Positions 8,654-17,780 of a stretch of 64,000 nucleotides of DNA are shown one piece after another. Origin of the DNA: Actinomycetes bacterium (GTDB taxonomy: Bacteria > Actinomycetota > Actinomycetes > Mycobacteriales > Mycobacteriaceae); NCBI GenBank assembly GCA_023418505.1, contig JAEZZR010000001.1:124001-188000 (forward strand), written 5' to 3'. The number at the start of each line of letters is the position of its first letter. Position 1 is the stretch's first letter. Made by a program: the position numbers and the translations under genes. A model generated the notes under the pieces. It was not told where the DNA came from. It was given only the letters and a program-made list of their open reading frames with translations, and searched no databases.

Positions 8654-9487
8654 GTGACTTACGCGAACTCTCGCCGTCGTGGCGGAGCACACCGCAAGCA
8701 AAGTAAAACTGCCATTCGCGCGCGCGTTGCTGCGGTTACGTTTACTGCCTCTGCAGTAGGTGCGATCAACGCCCCTTCGGGTTTGGCTGCTCCTGTAGGT
8801 GCTGATGGTGCTACCTCTGGTGCGAATCAGTCCAGCGAATCTACCCGCACGGTAGAAACTGCTACTCCTACCTCAGCATCTCCTGCAGAACAGCGTCGCC
8901 CACAGGCGGAAGCGCCAGCGTCTGCCGGTTCGGAAGATGCTGCACAGGATGCGGATAAGGCTCCTGAAACTCCCCGCGATACCCCGCTAGTGCTGGCTGT
9001 CGATGATTTCACTCCTTCGGCTGATCTTACTTCCCAGCTAGCTACCGCTTTGAGCTACAACATGGAACGCATCGCCCGCGATATGGCTATGCGTGCGCCG
9101 TTGATCTCTCGTCCAGCTGAGGGTGCTTTTACCTCCGGTTTCGGTCCGCGTTGGGGTAGCTTCCACTACGGCATCGACATCGCCAACGTTACGAACACCC
9201 CGATCATGTCGGTCATGGACGGCACGATCATCGATTCCGGCCCTGCCGGCGGTTACGGCCAGTGGATTCGAGTGCTTCACGACGACGGAGCTATCTCCGT
9301 ATACGGCCACCTAGAGTCCCTTTACGTAGCTGTAGGTCAGCGTGTAACTGCTGGCCAGGTGATCGGCGGGATGGGCAACCGTGGTTTCTCTACCGGTACC
9401 CACTTGCACTTCGAGATCCACCCAGATGGCGTTACTCCAGTAGACCCAATCTCCTGGTTCTTGGCTCGCGGACTGTCGATCTTCTAA
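8654..9487 (+). CDS. Secreted M23 (LytM-type) peptidoglycan peptidase
   Basis: A 277-residue exported protein. Residues 1-50 form an Arg-rich n-region plus hydrophobic signal segment ending near GLAAPVGA, followed by a Ser/Thr/Pro/Glu-rich linker to about residue 150. The C-terminal M23 domain has SFHYGIDIAN (HxxxD zinc ligands), SVYGHLESL and HLHFEIHP (HxH), so the metal site looks intact. It should cut peptide stems or cross-bridges in the wall. The GTG start follows a GGGAG at 8641-8645. A terminator hairpin lies just after it. Confidence 0.9.
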   Translation: MTYANSRRRGGAHRKQSKTAIRARVAAVTFTASAVGAINAPSGLAAPVGADGATSGANQSSESTRTVETATPTSASPAEQRRPQAEAPASAGSEDAAQDADKAPETPRDTPLVLAVDDFTPSADLTSQLATALSYNMERIARDMAMRAPLISRPAEGAFTSGFGPRWGSFHYGIDIANVTNTPIMSVMDGTIIDSGPAGGYGQWIRVLHDDGAISVYGHLESLYVAVGQRVTAGQVIGGMGNRGFSTGTHLHFEIHPDGVTPVDPISWFLARGLSIF

Positions 9488-9532
9488 GCCGGACGTTCCC
9501 GGTAATCTCCTAACCCGGATTTTGTATTTCAT

Positions 9533-9555
9533 GCCCCTTTAAGGGGCTTTTCTTT
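9533..9555 (+). terminator. Rho-independent terminator after the M23 gene
   Basis: GCCCCTT and AAGGGGC form a 7-bp stem with a minimal loop, followed by TTTCTTTT. Confidence 0.75.
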
Positions 9556-9561
9556 TATGCT
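9556..9561 (+). promoter_or_regulatory. -10 element of the DUF4442 gene
   Basis: TATGCT ends 6 nt before the ATG and directly follows the M23 terminator. Confidence 0.45.
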
Positions 9562-9567
9562 TCTTGC

Positions 9568-10089
9568 ATGACTGAATTACAGCGCCAACCTGCAGGTAAA
9601 CCCACGAAAACCTACCAAGTGTGGCAGAAAACCTCCCAGATCCCAGTGGTGGGTAAGGGTGTGTTCTCTGTTTTTGCGTCGTTGGCTGCTCCGTATTTCC
9701 GTACGGTGATGCCTTATGCAAAAACCATTGAGCCTGGCCGGGTGATCGCGAAGTCGCCGAAGTGGTGGGGCGTGCAAAACCACATTGGATCTTTCCACGC
9801 GATTGCCGCTTGTAACTTGGCTGAATTTGCCATGGGCATGCTGTGTGAGGCCTCGGTACCAACCAGCCACCGTTGGGTACCTAAGTCCATGACCACGAAT
9901 TACCTGAAGATCTCCAAGGGATCATTAACCGCTACTGCTACCGCAGAGCTTCCTGATTTTGACGCGATCACGGAAGAAACCGGTGGCCAAGAACTACCGG
10001 TGCACATCGAATTGGTGGATAAGAAAGGCACGGTGGTGCAAGATGCCGTAATTACCACGTGGATTACGAAGAAGCGCAAGAAAAGCTAG
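9568..10089 (+). CDS. DUF4442 hotdog-fold protein, possible thioesterase
   Basis: A 173-residue soluble protein. The central part (WWGVQNHIGSFHAIAACNLAEFAMG) has the long hotdog helix with an NHIGS motif common in DUF4442 and PaaI-like acyl-CoA thioesterases, followed by strands and a Lys-rich tail. Substrate is unknown; a role in acyl-CoA hydrolysis is inferred from the fold only. The gene lies alone between two hairpins and is convergent with pcrA. Confidence 0.75.
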   Translation: MTELQRQPAGKPTKTYQVWQKTSQIPVVGKGVFSVFASLAAPYFRTVMPYAKTIEPGRVIAKSPKWWGVQNHIGSFHAIAACNLAEFAMGMLCEASVPTSHRWVPKSMTTNYLKISKGSLTATATAELPDFDAITEETGGQELPVHIELVDKKGTVVQDAVITTWITKKRKKS

Positions 10090-10107
10090 AGCTTAAGCCA
10101 CTGGGGT

Positions 10108-10144
10108 AGCCCGCGAAGTATCGGCGCGATTCCTGCGGGCTTTT
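10108..10144 (+). terminator. Terminator between DUF4442 gene and pcrA
   Basis: AGCCCGC at 10108-10114 pairs with GCGGGCT at 10135-10141, followed by a short T-run on the plus strand. The hairpin also lies directly behind pcrA on the other strand. Confidence 0.6.
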
Positions 10145-12614
10145 ATAGCTTCTCCATCGGCAGATCGCCGATAAGCATCAAGCGTACTTTGCCGGCGCGA
10201 CCAAAGTCGATAGTTACCGTATCGTGGGCACCAACTTTAGAAACTTCCAAAACTTGGCCTAGGCCGTATTTATCGTGATTCACCCGATCAGCCACGGAAA
10301 GGTTAAGCACGTTGCCGCGCTTACGCGGACCGGCGGATCCAGCTGCTGGCCGGCCAAAACTATTCGTGGCACCGCGCCCGGAGCCCCAGCCAGAACCAGA
10401 GCTATATCCAGAGCCATAGCCCGAACCGTAACCACTGCCAGAGCCAAAGCCACCGAAGCTGCGCTCCGGTTCTTCACGCAGATAATCCAGCTTGTCTTGG
10501 GAAATCTCGGCTAAGAAGCGCGAAGGCGGATTGGTCATGGGATTGCCCCACGACGATCGCACTACTGCACGTGTGAGATACAGCTTCTGTCGCGCTCGCG
10601 TAATGCCCACATAGGCCAAACGGCGCTCTTCAGCCAGTTCTTTCGCATCTCCCATCGCACGCATATGCGGGAATTGGCCATCTTCCCAACCAGTGACAAA
10701 CACCACGGGAAACTCCAGCCCCTTCGCCGTATGCAAAGTCATTAACGTGACCAGAGACTGATCCTCATCCGGAATCTGATCCGCATCAGCGACCAAAGAG
10801 ACCTTTTCTAAGAACGCGGCGAGGCTACCAGGCTCGGCGACACCATCATCAAGATCGCCATCAATACCCGCATCCGCCTCTTCAGGCTGGTCGGCGTTGA
10901 TGTCAACAGAGGCTTGCAATGCAGCTTCCGAGGAAAACTCCCGCGCCACGCTGACCAGCTCGTTGACGTTATCCAACCGCGTCGCATCTTGCGGATCACT
11001 GGAACGTTCCAATTGGATGCGGTAGCCGGTGCGATCCACGATCGCCTCAATCAAGTCCCCAATATCGGCCAATTCGCCAGAGGCAACGTCGGCACGCAAT
11101 TGGTCGATAAGCTCGACGAATCCGGCGATGGAATTCTTACTGCGCGCTGCTAACGACGTGATTTTTCCGTCGGCAGCCTCGCGTAGAGCCCTGCCGAAAG
11201 AGATCTGGTGATCTTCGGCGAATAAGGCGACCTGGTTCTGAGCTTTATCGCCAATGCCACGGCGCGGGACATTGATGATGCGACGAACCGAGACATCATC
11301 GTCGAAGTTTTCTACTGCCCGTAGATATGCCACCACATCGCGGACTTCTTTGCGCTCGTAGAAGCGTGTACCACCGACAACCTTGTAGGGCAGGCCCATG
11401 CGGATAAAGATGTCTTCCAACGCACGCGAGGCATTATTCGTGCGATAGAAAACCGCAATGTCCGAGTAACTTGCTTCACCGCGATCGACTAGCGAATCAA
11501 TCTGGTTTGCAATGAAGCGGGCTTCGTCGTGCTCGTTGTCTGCGACGTACACGTTGATCTTGTCGCCTTCGCCCAAATCAGACCACAGCTTCTTCGGGCG
11601 ACGGTTCTGGTTTTGCGAAATCAGCTCGTTCGCAGCGGTAAGAATGTTCTGCGTCGAGCGATAATTCTGTTCCAACAAAATCGCACGTGCGTTCGGATAA
11701 TCCTTCTCGAACTCCTCGATATTGCGAATCGTGGCGCCACGGAACGCATAGATCGACTGATCCGAGTCGCCCACCACACAAAGTTCGGTGGGTGGCACCC
11801 CGTGGGTAAAGCCGCCGGTGGCCGAGGTACCGTCGTGAGCTAACCCGGTACCATCCTCATACCCACCTACCAGTGCACGCACTAATGCGTACTGGGCATG
11901 GTTGGTGTCCTGATACTCATCGATCAGCACATGACGGAAACGGCGCCGGTAGTATTCGGCGACCTCCGGATGGGAACGGAAGATGCGCACAACTTCGGCG
12001 ATCAGATCATCGAAATCTACAGCATTAGCAGCACGGAGGCGACGCTGATATTCCTGGAAAACCTCTGCCACCGTGCGGTCGAAAGGATTGTGCCCATCTT
12101 CGGCATCGGCCTGAGCCTCTTCTACCAAGATGAGTTCGTTTTTCCAATGCGAAATCCGAGCAGCCAGCGCACGAGCCGTGAACTTCTTCTGATCCAGATT
12201 CATATCTTTGGAAATCATGGATAGTGCCCGGCGCGTATCGTCGCTATCGTAAATCGAGAAATTCGAATTTAACCCGGGTACCAGCTGATATTGCATCCGC
12301 AAGATACGCACACAGGTGGAGTGAAAAGTACTCACCCACATCCGACGGGCATCGGGTCCCACCAGGGCTTCCACGCGTTGCCGCATTTCTGCCGCAGCTT
12401 TATTCGTAAAGGTAATTGCCAAGATTTGGCCAGGATGCACACCGCGCTGAGAAATCAGATAAGCAATCCGGCGCGTCAAAACCGCAGTTTTACCGGATCC
12501 CGCGCCTGCAACAATCAACAGCGGAGTACCCTCATGCTGTACCGCTGCTGCTTGTTGCGGGTTCAGACCTTCCAAAAGCCGTGCGCCCGAAGCGCCCATC
12601 CAAGAATTAACCAT
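10143..12614 (-). CDS. pcrA: ATP-dependent 3'-5' DNA helicase PcrA (UvrD1)
   Basis: A superfamily 1A helicase for repair and for clearing recombination intermediates. The 823-residue protein has the Walker A VAGAGSGKT, motif Ia ITFTNKAAAEM, the DEYQDTN Walker B, GDSDQSIYAFRGA, and TLHTAKGLEFPVVF, VGITRARQKLYLT near the end. A Gly/Ser/Tyr repeat stretch (about residues 720-755) leads to the C-terminal Tudor-like end DRVNHDKYGLGQV. Chorismate mutase next door matches the mycobacterial uvrD1 neighbourhood. Confidence 0.96.
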   Translation of the reverse strand: MVNSWMGASGARLLEGLNPQQAAAVQHEGTPLLIVAGAGSGKTAVLTRRIAYLISQRGVHPGQILAITFTNKAAAEMRQRVEALVGPDARRMWVSTFHSTCVRILRMQYQLVPGLNSNFSIYDSDDTRRALSMISKDMNLDQKKFTARALAARISHWKNELILVEEAQADAEDGHNPFDRTVAEVFQEYQRRLRAANAVDFDDLIAEVVRIFRSHPEVAEYYRRRFRHVLIDEYQDTNHAQYALVRALVGGYEDGTGLAHDGTSATGGFTHGVPPTELCVVGDSDQSIYAFRGATIRNIEEFEKDYPNARAILLEQNYRSTQNILTAANELISQNQNRRPKKLWSDLGEGDKINVYVADNEHDEARFIANQIDSLVDRGEASYSDIAVFYRTNNASRALEDIFIRMGLPYKVVGGTRFYERKEVRDVVAYLRAVENFDDDVSVRRIINVPRRGIGDKAQNQVALFAEDHQISFGRALREAADGKITSLAARSKNSIAGFVELIDQLRADVASGELADIGDLIEAIVDRTGYRIQLERSSDPQDATRLDNVNELVSVAREFSSEAALQASVDINADQPEEADAGIDGDLDDGVAEPGSLAAFLEKVSLVADADQIPDEDQSLVTLMTLHTAKGLEFPVVFVTGWEDGQFPHMRAMGDAKELAEERRLAYVGITRARQKLYLTRAVVRSSWGNPMTNPPSRFLAEISQDKLDYLREEPERSFGGFGSGSGYGSGYGSGYSSGSGWGSGRGATNSFGRPAAGSAGPRKRGNVLNLSVADRVNHDKYGLGQVLEVSKVGAHDTVTIDFGRAGKVRLMLIGDLPMEKL

Positions 12615-12686
12615 GATGGCAACTAGCCTAACGCAGGCGCCGGATTAAACCGCCCGGGTTGTTCTCTTTGCTCGAGGCTCTTTGGC

Positions 12687-13010
12687 ATGATGAACGATAT
12701 GAGCAATCACAGCGACGTGCATGCTTTCGAAATTCGCACACCAACCGGAACCGATGATCCGTTGAGCTCCGCGGAAATCGAAACTTACCGCGAGGAGATC
12801 AACCGTCTGGACAAGCTAATCATCGAAGCTGCCCGGCGACGCACGGAAATCTCTAAGGCAGTTGGCCGCACGCGCCTTGATTCGGGCGGAACCCGGCTTG
12901 TCCACAGCCGGGAACTACAAATCATCAATGAGTTCCGCGATGAGCTCGGCTCCGAAGGGCCGACCATTGCCTCTGCGCTGCTGCGTATGGGACGAGGCCG
13001 GTTGGGATAA
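12687..13010 (+). CDS. aroQ: Chorismate mutase, AroQ type (intracellular)
   Basis: Converts chorismate to prephenate for Phe/Tyr synthesis. The 107-residue all-helical protein has REEINRLDKLIIEAARRRTE (first helix with the active-site Arg), GGTRLVHSRE and the C-terminal LLRMGRGRLG. It is very close in pattern to mycobacterial Rv0948c, whose C-terminus docks with DAHP synthase and becomes more active there; the RGRLG end makes that plausible here. Starts at 12687, 12690 or 12699 are all possible. A GAGG lies about 10 nt before 12687. Confidence 0.92.
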   Translation: MMNDMSNHSDVHAFEIRTPTGTDDPLSSAEIETYREEINRLDKLIIEAARRRTEISKAVGRTRLDSGGTRLVHSRELQIINEFRDELGSEGPTIASALLRMGRGRLG

Positions 13011-13018
13011 GCGGGCGA

Positions 13019-13033
13019 GCTCGGCAAGCGAGC
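13019..13033. terminator. Stem-loop between convergent aroQ and gabD-like genes
   Basis: GCTCG and CGAGC form a 5-bp stem with a 5-nt loop; flanking GGGC/CCC may extend it. No U-run. Confidence 0.3.
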
Positions 13034-13058
13034 CCTGCCTCACGCTACCCCTCGAGCC

Positions 13059-14615
13059 CTAGAAATCCTCCAGCGCGATCATCTTGGTCTCCAGGAATTC
13101 ATCAATGCCGGTAAAGCCACCTTCGCGGCCAATACCGGATTGCTTCACGCCGCCGAATGGTGCGGAAGGATCGGACAATGCGCCCTTGTTTACGGCCACC
13201 ATGCCCGATTCAATCTTTTCTGCAGCGCCCAAAGCCCGCGAGAGGTTCTCACTGAATACATAAGCTGCTAGGCCGAACTTGGTATCGCTAGCTGCTGCGA
13301 TTGCCTCTTCGTCGGAAGTAAATGTGCGTACTGCAATTACTGGCCCGAAGATTTCTTCGTCAATGATCCGAGCCCCGTCCGGGATGTCGTAGAGCACCGT
13401 TGGTTCGAAGAAGTAGCCGCCGGCAAGCTCGCCAGATAGTTCGGGTTTCTTGCCACCGCAGGCTACTTTGGCGCCTTTGCTGATGGCGTCGTCGACAAGC
13501 TCTGTCACCGTATCCTGCTGATCTGCCATCGCCAGCGGCCCTAGTTGCGTATTCGGATCAGTACCCCGGCCGAGCTGCAGTTGCTGCAATTGTTTAGTTA
13601 CCGCGGCAATGAACTGATCCTTCAGTGATTCGTGAATCAGGAAGCGATTTGCCGCGATGCACACCTGACCGCCGTTGCGCAGCTTCGCGGTGCTCACCGC
13701 ACCGACTGCCTTATCCAGATCGGCATCTTCAAACACCACAAAAGGTGCGTTGCCACCGAGCTCCAGGGACACCTTCTTGGAGGTCTCCGCGGCTTTCGCA
13801 GCGAGCATCTGGCCCACCTCAGTAGAACCAGTAAAAGTAAATTTCCGCAGGCGCGGATCGTCCAGAATTGCCGATACATTCGAAGAAGAGCCCGTTGGCA
13901 ACACCGAAAGCACACCTTCTGGCACACCAGCTTCTTCCAGCAGCTGCGCCAGATACAACATGGTCAGTGGAGTTTTTGAGGCTGGTTTACAAATAATCGT
14001 GCATCCGGCTGCCAATGCCGGGGCGATCTTGCGCGCGCCCATTGCCAGCGGGAAGTTCCACGGGGTAATCGCCAGTGATGGGCCAACCGGCTGCTTCAGC
14101 ACCATCACCCGGCCACTGCCCGCCGGTGCCACACGGTAATCGCCTGCCAGGCGTACAGCTTCCTCCGAGAACCACCGGAAGAACTCTGCGGCGTAACCTA
14201 CTTCGCCCTTCGAATCCGGCAGCGCGCGTCCCATTTCTAAAGACTGCAGATAGGTTAATTTCTCTTCGTGGTCGCTAATCAGCTGGTAAGCACGACGCAG
14301 AATCTCACCACGATCGCGTGGCGGGGTTTGCGCCCACTGGTCTTGTACAGCTACGGCCTTATCTAATGCATCTCGAGCGTCCTGCTGCGTCGCCGAGGCT
14401 ACTTCTACTATTGCTTTGCCGGTAGCGGGGTCGAGCACTTCGAAGGTAGCTCCGTCGGAAGCGTCCTGGAACGTACCTGCGAGGTACAGCTGGGTAGGTA
14501 CATCCTGCAGAATTTCTGCAATTTCCGGGCCACCGTTTAAGCCACCGTTCGAGCCACCGTTTAAGCCGGCGTTCGGGGCTGAGCTGGAATTGTGGTTGCG
14601 GTTTTGATCACTCAT
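13059..14615 (-). CDS. NAD(P)-dependent succinate-semialdehyde dehydrogenase
   Basis: An aldehyde dehydrogenase of 518 residues. It has the general-base Glu in SLELGGNAPF, the nucleophile Cys in NGGQVCIAANRF, the cofactor motif FTGSTEVGQ and the PFGGVKQSGIGREGG end, the pattern of GabD-type enzymes. GABA or succinate semialdehyde is the likely substrate, but other aldehydes are possible. The N-terminal 30 residues are an Asn/Gly tract (LNGG, SNGG, LNGG repeats) absent from the enzyme core. TAGGGT lies 6 nt before the ATG, indicating a leaderless mRNA. It interrupts the aroQ-pgi neighbourhood seen in mycobacteria. Confidence 0.88.
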   Translation of the reverse strand: MSDQNRNHNSSSAPNAGLNGGSNGGLNGGPEIAEILQDVPTQLYLAGTFQDASDGATFEVLDPATGKAIVEVASATQQDARDALDKAVAVQDQWAQTPPRDRGEILRRAYQLISDHEEKLTYLQSLEMGRALPDSKGEVGYAAEFFRWFSEEAVRLAGDYRVAPAGSGRVMVLKQPVGPSLAITPWNFPLAMGARKIAPALAAGCTIICKPASKTPLTMLYLAQLLEEAGVPEGVLSVLPTGSSSNVSAILDDPRLRKFTFTGSTEVGQMLAAKAAETSKKVSLELGGNAPFVVFEDADLDKAVGAVSTAKLRNGGQVCIAANRFLIHESLKDQFIAAVTKQLQQLQLGRGTDPNTQLGPLAMADQQDTVTELVDDAISKGAKVACGGKKPELSGELAGGYFFEPTVLYDIPDGARIIDEEIFGPVIAVRTFTSDEEAIAAASDTKFGLAAYVFSENLSRALGAAEKIESGMVAVNKGALSDPSAPFGGVKQSGIGREGGFTGIDEFLETKMIALEDF

Positions 14616-14621
14616 GCCCCC

Positions 14622-14627
14622 ACCCTA
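14622..14627 (-). promoter_or_regulatory. -10 element of the semialdehyde dehydrogenase gene
   Basis: TAGGGT ends 6 nt before the ATG. Confidence 0.45.
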
Positions 14628-14700
14628 GACGCAGAATCGAACTATCGTGGAGGGCGTTAAATTTATTACCTCTTCAAGTAGACGTGGAGTGACGATTAGC

Positions 14701-16368
14701 GTGAGTGACCATCGCGTAGATTCCAACGCCCATCAGACCAGTATTTCTCAGTCCGAGCAGTGGCAGGCTGTGGCGCAAGCAGCCCAGCGTATCCGCACTA
14801 CGAACCTCAGGGAGCTTTTCGCGGCAGATTCTCAGCGCGCGGAAAAGTACACCTTCAACGCTGCAGATTTGCACGTGGATCTGTCTAAGAATTTGCTTGA
14901 CGACGATAGCTTGTCGGCACTGCTCGACCTCGCACGCCGCGCTGATGTTGTTGGCAAGCGTGATGCGATGTTCGCCGGTGAGCGCATTAACACCACCGAG
15001 GATCGTTCCGTACTGCACACTGCCCTGCGTATGCCTGCAGAAGAAGAGCTAAAGGTTGATGGCCAGGACGTAGCTGCCGACGTGCACGAAGTACTTGGCC
15101 GGATGCGTGATTTTGCCCGTGCGCTGCGTTCGGGCGAATGGCTCGGTCACACTGGCCACACGATTAAGACTGTGGTCAACATCGGTATTGGTGGCTCGGA
15201 TCTAGGCCCTGCCATGGTGACCAAGGCACTGCGTACCTACGCCACTGCTGGTATTGAAGCGCGTTTCGTTTCCAACGTTGATCCTGCCGATCTTTCGGCT
15301 GTTTTGGACGAGGTAGATCCAGAGTCCACCTTGTTCATTGTGGCCTCGAAGACCTTCACCACCCAGGAGACCTTGGCTAATGCGCACGCTGCGCGCCGTT
15401 GGCTGATTGAAAAGCTAGGCACCGAAGAAGCTGTGAAGAAGCACTTCGTAGCCGTTTCTACCAACGCTGAAAAGGTCGCTGAATTCGGCATCGATACTGC
15501 CAATATGTTCGGCTTCTGGGATTGGGTTGGTGGCCGCTACTCGGTGGATTCGGCCATTGGCCTATCGATCATGGCAGTGATCGGCCCAGTTGATTTCATG
15601 CGGTTGCTAGAAGGCTTCAACATGATGGATCAGCACTTCCGTGAAACCGACCTAGAGCACAACGTCCCAGTGCTGATGGCTCTGCTGGGTATTTGGTACA
15701 CCGACTTCCTGGGCGCACAGTCCCATGCTGTCTTGCCATACTCGCAGGATCTGGCACGCTTCCCTGCTTACTTGCAGCAGCTCACCATGGAATCCAATGG
15801 CAAGTCTGTGCGCAAGGATGGTTCTCAGGTGGACTATCACACCGGCGAGATTTACTGGGGTGAGCCTGGCACCAATGGCCAGCATGCGTTCTACCAGCTA
15901 ATGCACCAGGGCACTCAGTTGATTCCAGCGGACTTCATTGGTTTCGTGCGTCCACGCCAGGATCTGCCAACCGCTGATGGTTCGGGTTCGATGCACGATC
16001 TGCTGATGTCGAACTTCTTCGCACAAACCAAGGTGCTGGCTTTCGGTAAAACTGCCGACGAGATCCGCGCCGAAGGTGTTGCTGAAGACATCGTGAACCA
16101 CAAGGTAATGCCAGGCAACCGCCCAACCACCACCATCTTGGCTGAAGAACTCACCCCTGCTGCTGTGGGTGCATTGATTGCTCTCTACGAGCACATTGTG
16201 TTCGTCCAAGGTGTGATCTGGGATATCAACAGCTTCGACCAGTGGGGCGTCGAGCTAGGCAAGAAGCAAGCAGGCGACCTATTGCCAGCTGTGACTGGCG
16301 CTGTAGCACCAGATTCCGGCGATTCTTCCACCGACGCGCTGCTGACCTGGTACCGCGAAAACCGGTAG
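14701..16368 (+). CDS. pgi: Glucose-6-phosphate isomerase
   Basis: Interconverts glucose-6-phosphate and fructose-6-phosphate in glycolysis. The 555-residue protein contains NIGIGGSDLGPAMV, FGFWDWVGGRYSVDSAIGL, the His-bearing GSGSMHDLLMSN and a C-terminal INSFDQWGVELGK signature. A longer reading frame reaches 14647, but I prefer the GTG at 14701: a GTGGAG lies about 12 nt upstream and the length then fits the family. The start choice is moderately secure. Confidence 0.95.
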   Translation: MSDHRVDSNAHQTSISQSEQWQAVAQAAQRIRTTNLRELFAADSQRAEKYTFNAADLHVDLSKNLLDDDSLSALLDLARRADVVGKRDAMFAGERINTTEDRSVLHTALRMPAEEELKVDGQDVAADVHEVLGRMRDFARALRSGEWLGHTGHTIKTVVNIGIGGSDLGPAMVTKALRTYATAGIEARFVSNVDPADLSAVLDEVDPESTLFIVASKTFTTQETLANAHAARRWLIEKLGTEEAVKKHFVAVSTNAEKVAEFGIDTANMFGFWDWVGGRYSVDSAIGLSIMAVIGPVDFMRLLEGFNMMDQHFRETDLEHNVPVLMALLGIWYTDFLGAQSHAVLPYSQDLARFPAYLQQLTMESNGKSVRKDGSQVDYHTGEIYWGEPGTNGQHAFYQLMHQGTQLIPADFIGFVRPRQDLPTADGSGSMHDLLMSNFFAQTKVLAFGKTADEIRAEGVAEDIVNHKVMPGNRPTTTILAEELTPAAVGALIALYEHIVFVQGVIWDINSFDQWGVELGKKQAGDLLPAVTGAVAPDSGDSSTDALLTWYRENR

Positions 16369-16380
16369 GCAGCCCGGATG

Positions 16381-16396
16381 TGCCGGACTTCCGGCA
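16381..16396. terminator. Stem-loop between convergent pgi and yccF
   Basis: TGCCGGA and TCCGGCA form a perfect 7-bp stem with a 2-nt apex. No U-run on either side. Confidence 0.4.
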
Positions 16397-16414
16397 CTGC
16401 CCCGGCTCCCGTAT

Positions 16415-16843
16415 TTACCCAGCGCGCGTGACCTCAAAACCTTGAGCCGCCGCTGGGTGATTGTTCGACACAATCTCTTTGCCAAAGGGGAAGCAGGTCA
16501 CTGGAATCATCTTCAGGTTGGCTGCTGCTAGTGGCAGCCCAATGATGGTGATGGCCTGCATAATCGCCGTGGTTACGTGGCCGATGGCCAACCACAGGCC
16601 GGCAACCAGGAACCACACCACGTTCATGATGCCGATAAATGTGGAAGACAGCGCCGTGGGGTTACCCCGATCAATCACAGTGCGGCCAAATGGCCACAGG
16701 GCGTAAGACGCCATCCGGAACGACGCAATACCCGCCGGAATCGTAATAATCAGCAAGCAGGCAATAATGCCGGTAATCACATAGCCAATCGCCAATACGA
16801 TTCCGCCGAAAAGCAACCAAATAATATTCAACAAAGTGCGCAT
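16415..16843 (-). CDS. YccF-domain inner membrane protein
   Basis: A 142-residue membrane protein with two tandem copies of the YccF-type unit: LLNIIWLLFGGIVLAIGYV...ITIPAG...PFG, then MNVVWFLVAGLWLAIGHV...ITIIGLP...PFG. Four or more hydrophobic helices. Function of the family is not established. The ATG at 16841-16843 has GGAGCT just upstream and TACTGT 6 nt upstream; a longer ORF to 16876 lacks support. Confidence 0.82.
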   Translation of the reverse strand: MRTLLNIIWLLFGGIVLAIGYVITGIIACLLIITIPAGIASFRMASYALWPFGRTVIDRGNPTALSSTFIGIMNVVWFLVAGLWLAIGHVTTAIMQAITIIGLPLAAANLKMIPVTCFPFGKEIVSNNHPAAAQGFEVTRAG

Positions 16844-16849
16844 AGCTCC

Positions 16850-16855
16850 ACAGTA
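16850..16855 (-). promoter_or_regulatory. -10 element of yccF
   Basis: TACTGT ends 6 nt before the ATG. Confidence 0.4.
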
Positions 16856-16956
16856 GCCACTACTGGGATCGGCCAATTAGCTATAAAAATGTGATCGATC
16901 TAGCGTCGTAAGCCCCTTGTGATTGATTACACCAAGCAAGATTCTTATCGGCCACA

Positions 16957-16962
16957 TATCAT
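16957..16962 (+). promoter_or_regulatory. -10 element of cysQ
   Basis: TATCAT ends 7 nt before the ATG at 16970, supporting that start over the upstream GTG at 16919. Confidence 0.45.
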
Positions 16963-16969
16963 TTGGGGT

Positions 16970-17743
16970 ATGAGCACTTACGTTGAAGACGACATTCTGA
17001 CTCTCCGACTGGCACTAGGCACCAGCGACATTCTTAAGGGTGTGCGCAACGTAGGTTTGCTGCGCGGGCGCATTCTGGGCAAGTCTGGCGATTCGCTGGC
17101 TCAGGAGTGGATTAATCAGGTTTTGGAATTCCACCGCCCGGACGATGCGATTTTGTCTGAGGAAGTTACCGATACTCACGAGCGCCTCGATCACGACCGC
17201 GTGTGGATTATCGATCCCCTAGATGGCACGCGCGAGTTCGCTGGTGGTCGCCAGGACTGGGCGATTCACATTGCTTTGGTGGAAAACGGCCGCCCAATTC
17301 ACGCTGCTGTGGGTCTGCCAGACTTGGGCAAGGTATTCCACACCGGCGAGGCCAAGGCAGTTTCCGGTCCGATGTCCCACAAGATTGTAGTTTCGCGTAC
17401 CCGCCCACCAGCAGTTGCGAAGTACATCGCCGATAAGACCGAACGCACCCTCGAAGGCATTGGTTCCGCAGGTGCGAAAGCAATGCACGTGTTGCTCGGC
17501 GATTACGACGCTTACATCCACGCCGGTGGCCAGTACGAATGGGACTCGGCAGCTCCTGTAGGTGTCGCACGTGCTGCTGGTCTGCACGTCTCGCGCCTGG
17601 ATGGCTCCGAACCTCTGTACAACAACCCGGATCCATACATGCCAGATATGTTGATTTGCCGTCCTGAGCTTGCCGACGAATTCCTGGCGCTGGCCAAGGA
17701 GTTCAAGGAAGCCAACGGCGCATACGTAGCCTCCCGGGATTAA
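16970..17743 (+). CDS. cysQ: 3'(2'),5'-bisphosphate nucleotidase CysQ, inositol monophosphatase fold
   Basis: Removes the 3'-phosphate from PAP/PAPS, a by-product of sulfate assimilation; inositol or fructose phosphates are alternative substrates in this fold. The 257-residue protein has the metal-binding SEE-type helix end (ILSEEVTD), WIIDPLDGTREFAGG (DPLDGT signature) and the later WDSAAPVGVARAAGL. The pattern fits mycobacterial CysQ (Rv2131c). It lies upstream of thyA but thyA has its own leaderless-type promoter. Confidence 0.87.
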   Translation: MSTYVEDDILTLRLALGTSDILKGVRNVGLLRGRILGKSGDSLAQEWINQVLEFHRPDDAILSEEVTDTHERLDHDRVWIIDPLDGTREFAGGRQDWAIHIALVENGRPIHAAVGLPDLGKVFHTGEAKAVSGPMSHKIVVSRTRPPAVAKYIADKTERTLEGIGSAGAKAMHVLLGDYDAYIHAGGQYEWDSAAPVGVARAAGLHVSRLDGSEPLYNNPDPYMPDMLICRPELADEFLALAKEFKEANGAYVASRD

Positions 17744-17767
17744 TCGGCTGCTACTCGGTACCTGAGT

Positions 17768-17773
17768 TAGAAT
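17768..17773 (+). promoter_or_regulatory. -10 element of thyA-folA
   Basis: TAGAAT ends 7 nt before the thyA GTG. Confidence 0.55.
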
Positions 17774-17780
17774 CGCGGGC

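Noticed and set aside
12615..12640. DtxR-like half site (TAGCCTAAC) upstream of pcrA
   Set aside because: Only one half of the 19-bp iron box is present; similar halves occur by chance.
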